In this document: in pieces, positions 61,632-64,000 of the stretch | Numbering within the stretch: position 1 is the stretch's first letter | Layout of the letters: every line of letters begins with the position of its first letter | Origin: SG-bin7 sp964498095 | Lineage (GTDB): Bacteria > Bdellovibrionota > Bdellovibrionia > Bdellovibrionales > SG-bin7 | Direction of reading: 5' to 3' | Length of the DNA stretch: 64,000 nucleotides | Assembly: GCA_964498095.1 (NCBI GenBank) | Contig: CAZCFY010000006.1 | Span: forward strand, 62,001-126,000 | Position numbers and translations under genes: made by a program | Notes under the pieces: model-generated | What the model was told of the DNA's origin: nothing | Seen by the model: only the letters and a program-made list of their open reading frames with translations | Databases searched by the model: none

Positions 61632-62401
61632 ATATTTAACCTCAATGAAACGTTTAATCCCTGAAGAACTAAATCAGGAACGATTTTATCAAAAAGCTTT
61701 TCTTTATTAAATAAACTAGAGAATCCCCCGGTTCCAATAACCATGGGTTTTTGCCCGTCAAACACCTCATTAGTAAGGCGTTCTATGATTTCGCGAACCA
61801 TACCAACATTTCCGTAATATAAACCCGACTGAATGCTCTCTACCGTACTCTTACCCAAAGTTTCGCTGCGAGAAATTATCTCCACAACAGGAAGCTTGGC
61901 GGTTTTAGCTTCTAGCGCTTCCATACTCGTCTTGACCCCCGCCGCTATTACGCCACCAAGATAATCCTTATCCTTTGAGATCGCACAAAAGGTCGTCGCT
62001 GTGCCGAAATCAACAATGATCATATCTTTGTTGGGAAATAATTCGGCGGCTCCGATAGAGTTAGCAATGCGGTCAGCCCCAACCTCTAAGGGATTGCGAT
62101 ATTTTATTTTAAATCCTGTTTTTACTCCGGCTTGTAAGAAAAAGGGGTTCAAACCAAAATATCTTTTACAGCAATTTCTAATCGTATAATCAAGTGCCGG
62201 CACCACCGAACAGGCAGCGATATATTGTAACTCTTTATAATCTAACGAATTCTCTCTTAAAACACCCCGTAAAAATAATCCGAATTCGTCCGAAGATGAA
62301 TTGGCCGTTGAGCTCTTACGGAAGGTAAAGCGAAGTTTATTTTTTTGATCAAATACCCCGCCATAAACCTGGCTGTTACCAACGTCTAAAGTCATTATCA
62401 T
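61628..62401 (-). CDS. coaX: Type III pantothenate kinase
   Basis: The 257-residue protein has the ASKHA-fold type III kinase marks: MTLDVGNSQVYGG near the N-terminus, NPLEVGADRIANSIGA, IIVDFGTATTFCAI and LGGVIAAGVKTSMEAL. It phosphorylates pantothenate and is insensitive to CoA feedback in this family. Its start overlaps the coaBC stop by 4 nt (ATGA). Confidence 0.96.
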   Translation of the reverse strand: MIMTLDVGNSQVYGGVFDQKNKLRFTFRKSSTANSSSDEFGLFLRGVLRENSLDYKELQYIAACSVVPALDYTIRNCCKRYFGLNPFFLQAGVKTGFKIKYRNPLEVGADRIANSIGAAELFPNKDMIIVDFGTATTFCAISKDKDYLGGVIAAGVKTSMEALEAKTAKLPVVEIISRSETLGKSTVESIQSGLYYGNVGMVREIIERLTNEVFDGQKPMVIGTGGFSSLFNKEKLFDKIVPDLVLQGLNVSLRLNI

Positions 62402-63588
62402 AAAATTACCTCTTTTAGGCGATTAGCTAATTCTCTTTTTGTAGAAAAAGAAAGTGTCCTACCTTTATTCGAATAAATATTACCCTTATGTCCCTCTCTG
62501 GAAATTGCCGACAAATCATTATGGACTACAAAGTCGGCGTCGGAATGGGCAAATAGTTTTTTAACGGCTTCTTTAATTTCCTTTAAGTCATCCGTATCCG
62601 TGAGCTTAAAACCAATGAGTTTGATTTTCTTATTACGGGAGATTTCTTTTAGATCATCTATAAGTTTGGGATTTTTCTTAAGAGTAAGAGTCACCTTTTC
62701 CGCGCTGTCGATCTTACCAGCTTTGGGCAATTTCTTTTCACCCGATTTTATTTCTGCCACGGAATAATCACTAACGGCTGCCGCATGAATGACATAGTCA
62801 AAGCTCTCCTTAGTCAATAAACTCGCCAATTGTCTTTTTAAGTCCGCGAATGTTACGAACGAATATTCTGCACAGAGAAGATGCGGCGATACGCTGGACT
62901 GCGCCTTAAGAAAACTCACTCTAAATCCCGATTTTATAAGTTCATCGGCGATAGCCGCAGCTGTAGAACCTGTGCTCATATTTCCAATAAACCGCACGGA
63001 GTCTATGGCTTCCCGGGTTCCACCAGAAGTTATCAAAACGCGAGGGCCAGAAGCCGCCGAGGCGAGGCGCGCATAAATTTCATCGGCTTCAAGCATGCGC
63101 CCTTCGCCCTCTTCTCCACAGGCAAGACTACCCGAAGTCGGATTTAAAATCTGCACCCCCGCCGCCTTAAGACTTTCAACCGATTTTTTGGTCGCTGGAT
63201 GAGACCACATTTTCTCGTTCATGGCCGGAACTAAAAAGTAAGGTCTCTTAAAGTCATGGGCCAAATAAAGATTTTTAACTAGGTCATCGGCAATGCCGGC
63301 AGCCATTTGGTTTATGGTATTAGCCGTGGCGGGACATAAAATAACGGCGTCAGCCCAGCGGTCTAAATGAATGTGGTTCATCATTTGGCCCTCAGCAAAG
63401 ACTTCCGAAAATACCTTTTTGCCGGTAAGACCCTCAAGTGTCGCTGTACCAATAAATTTTAAAGCACTCGGCGAGGCGACAATCTGTACTTCCACCTTTT
63501 CCTTAACCAAACGAGAAATCAGCGCGCAAGCCTTAAATGCGGCGATAGAGCCCGTGAGCTTAAATAAAACTTTACGATAAGGGAACAT
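62398..63588 (-). CDS. coaBC: Bifunctional phosphopantothenoylcysteine decarboxylase / phosphopantothenate-cysteine ligase
   Basis: The 396-residue protein has a CoaC half with KLTGSIAAFKACALISRL, MNHIHLDRWADAVILCPATA, VPAMNEKMWSHPAT and SGSLACGEEGEGRM (catalytic Cys loop), followed by the CoaB half with ITSGGTREAIDSVRFIGNMS and HAAAVSDYSVAE. It carries out the two steps from 4'-phosphopantothenate to 4'-phosphopantetheine. Its start overlaps the panC end by 17 nt. Confidence 0.96.
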   Translation of the reverse strand: MFPYRKVLFKLTGSIAAFKACALISRLVKEKVEVQIVASPSALKFIGTATLEGLTGKKVFSEVFAEGQMMNHIHLDRWADAVILCPATANTINQMAAGIADDLVKNLYLAHDFKRPYFLVPAMNEKMWSHPATKKSVESLKAAGVQILNPTSGSLACGEEGEGRMLEADEIYARLASAASGPRVLITSGGTREAIDSVRFIGNMSTGSTAAAIADELIKSGFRVSFLKAQSSVSPHLLCAEYSFVTFADLKRQLASLLTKESFDYVIHAAAVSDYSVAEIKSGEKKLPKAGKIDSAEKVTLTLKKNPKLIDDLKEISRNKKIKLIGFKLTDTDDLKEIKEAVKKLFAHSDADFVVHNDLSAISREGHKGNIYSNKGRTLSFSTKRELANRLKEVIL

Positions 63589-64000
63589 TGTCTATTAACC
63601 TCACATCTCCTAAATGAACGGCTCCAAAACGGCGGCCAAATTTCTCCTCGATATAATCAACACGAAAGCCTTTCGCCGACAGATTTTCTTTTATGGTAGC
63701 CAGAGAACTTTTTGCTCTAAGCTCTCGCGCGAAATATGTTGCGAGTTCTCGCTCATTAGGTTTTAGGCGTTGGTTGCGTGAACTCATTGCCAACCCGTCT
63801 TCAGCACGAACAGTTGCACAGCCAATAATTTCCGTGGGAAGGAAAAACGCTTCAGCCATCCCCTTAATGAGTAAATACTGCTGAAAGTCTTTCTCGCCAA
63901 AATAAGCTTTTTGGGCCTGAACCAAGTTTAGCAGTTTTAAAACGACGGTTAAAACTCCCGCAAAGTGCCCGGGACGGTGCGCGCCGCAAAGAATTTGGCT
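63572..64000 (-). CDS. panC: Pantothenate synthetase, C-terminal part, 5' end beyond window
   Basis: The frame stays open to the right edge and encodes the last 142 residues of PanC: CGAHRPGHFAGVLTVVLKL, AYFGEKDFQQYLLIKGMA, and GLAMSSRNQRL in the ATP/pantoate binding region, ending with DYIEEKFGRRFGAVHLGDVR. PanC joins pantoate and beta-alanine. It is the first visible gene of the panC-coaBC-coaX-panD operon, which encodes beta-alanine formation to phosphopantetheine in one transcript. Confidence 0.95.
   Translation of the reverse strand, partial: SQILCGAHRPGHFAGVLTVVLKLLNLVQAQKAYFGEKDFQQYLLIKGMAEAFFLPTEIIGCATVRAEDGLAMSSRNQRLKPNERELATYFARELRAKSSLATIKENLSAKGFRVDYIEEKFGRRFGAVHLGDVRLIDNVPLS

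Overview
The window looks like chromosomal DNA from a Gram-negative bacterium of the Bdellovibrio type (Bdellovibrionota). This is inferred from a TIGR02147-type regulator beside a secreted GTGPGGG protein, the many small Sec-secreted proteins of unknown function, the type IV prepilin-like genes and the housekeeping gene sequences. Genes are dense, often overlap by 1-40 nt, and run on both strands. No transposase, rRNA or CRISPR array was seen.

Layout. 1-7.1 kb: an edge-truncated proline-rich exported protein, then a leftward operon of a VTT membrane/flavoprotein disulfide-reductase fusion, DUF547 and an exported CbiX-like protein; a DUF2064 protein diverges from it and an exported ATP-grasp protein follows. 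7.2-10.2 kb: two homologous prepilin-like proteins, one carrying a beta-propeller, plus a HAMP membrane protein. 10.4-17.5 kb: a DUF4382 lipoprotein, TatD, three exported unknowns, an RRM protein, a SlyD-like isomerase, a flavodoxin-fold protein, a cupin and a CAAX protease; the last genes are bracketed by a palindromic repeat family. 17.5-22.65 kb: tadA, then the macromolecular synthesis operon rpsU-yqeY-dnaG-rpoD and a CAT tRNA gene.

22.65-29.0 kb: a probable 6.4-kb island in the tRNA 3' end. It holds a large serine recombinase interrupted by one in-frame TGA, a coupled small ORF, a five-copy 11-bp-phased GACA array, a HigBA-like toxin-antitoxin pair with an operator-like palindrome, and a TIGR02147 regulator with an exported partner. 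29.0-31.0 kb: a decayed zeta-toxin-like kinase overlapping a leaderless lytic-transglycosylase-domain protein and a small exported protein, a possible effector/immunity pair.

31-43 kb: a YiiX-like peptidase, coiled-coil exported proteins, RNase P RNA with a clear promoter and terminator, a LuxR-REC-PilZ regulator, a two-gene glucose-type PTS (EIIA-HPr-EI plus EIIC-B-B') and two tandem exported paralogs. 43-48.5 kb: LysR-rtcB-TauE operon, a diheme cytochrome and a methyltransferase. 48.6-57.7 kb: an M1 aminopeptidase running into a methylcrotonyl-CoA carboxylase / hydratase / HMG-CoA-lyase leucine-degradation operon, ending in an M20 peptidase; this suits an organism that lives on protein. 57.7-64 kb: two tandem trypsin-like proteases, a CBS-DUF2267 protein, two small exported proteins, and the leftward pantothenate/CoA operon panC-coaBC-coaX-panD, cut by the right edge.
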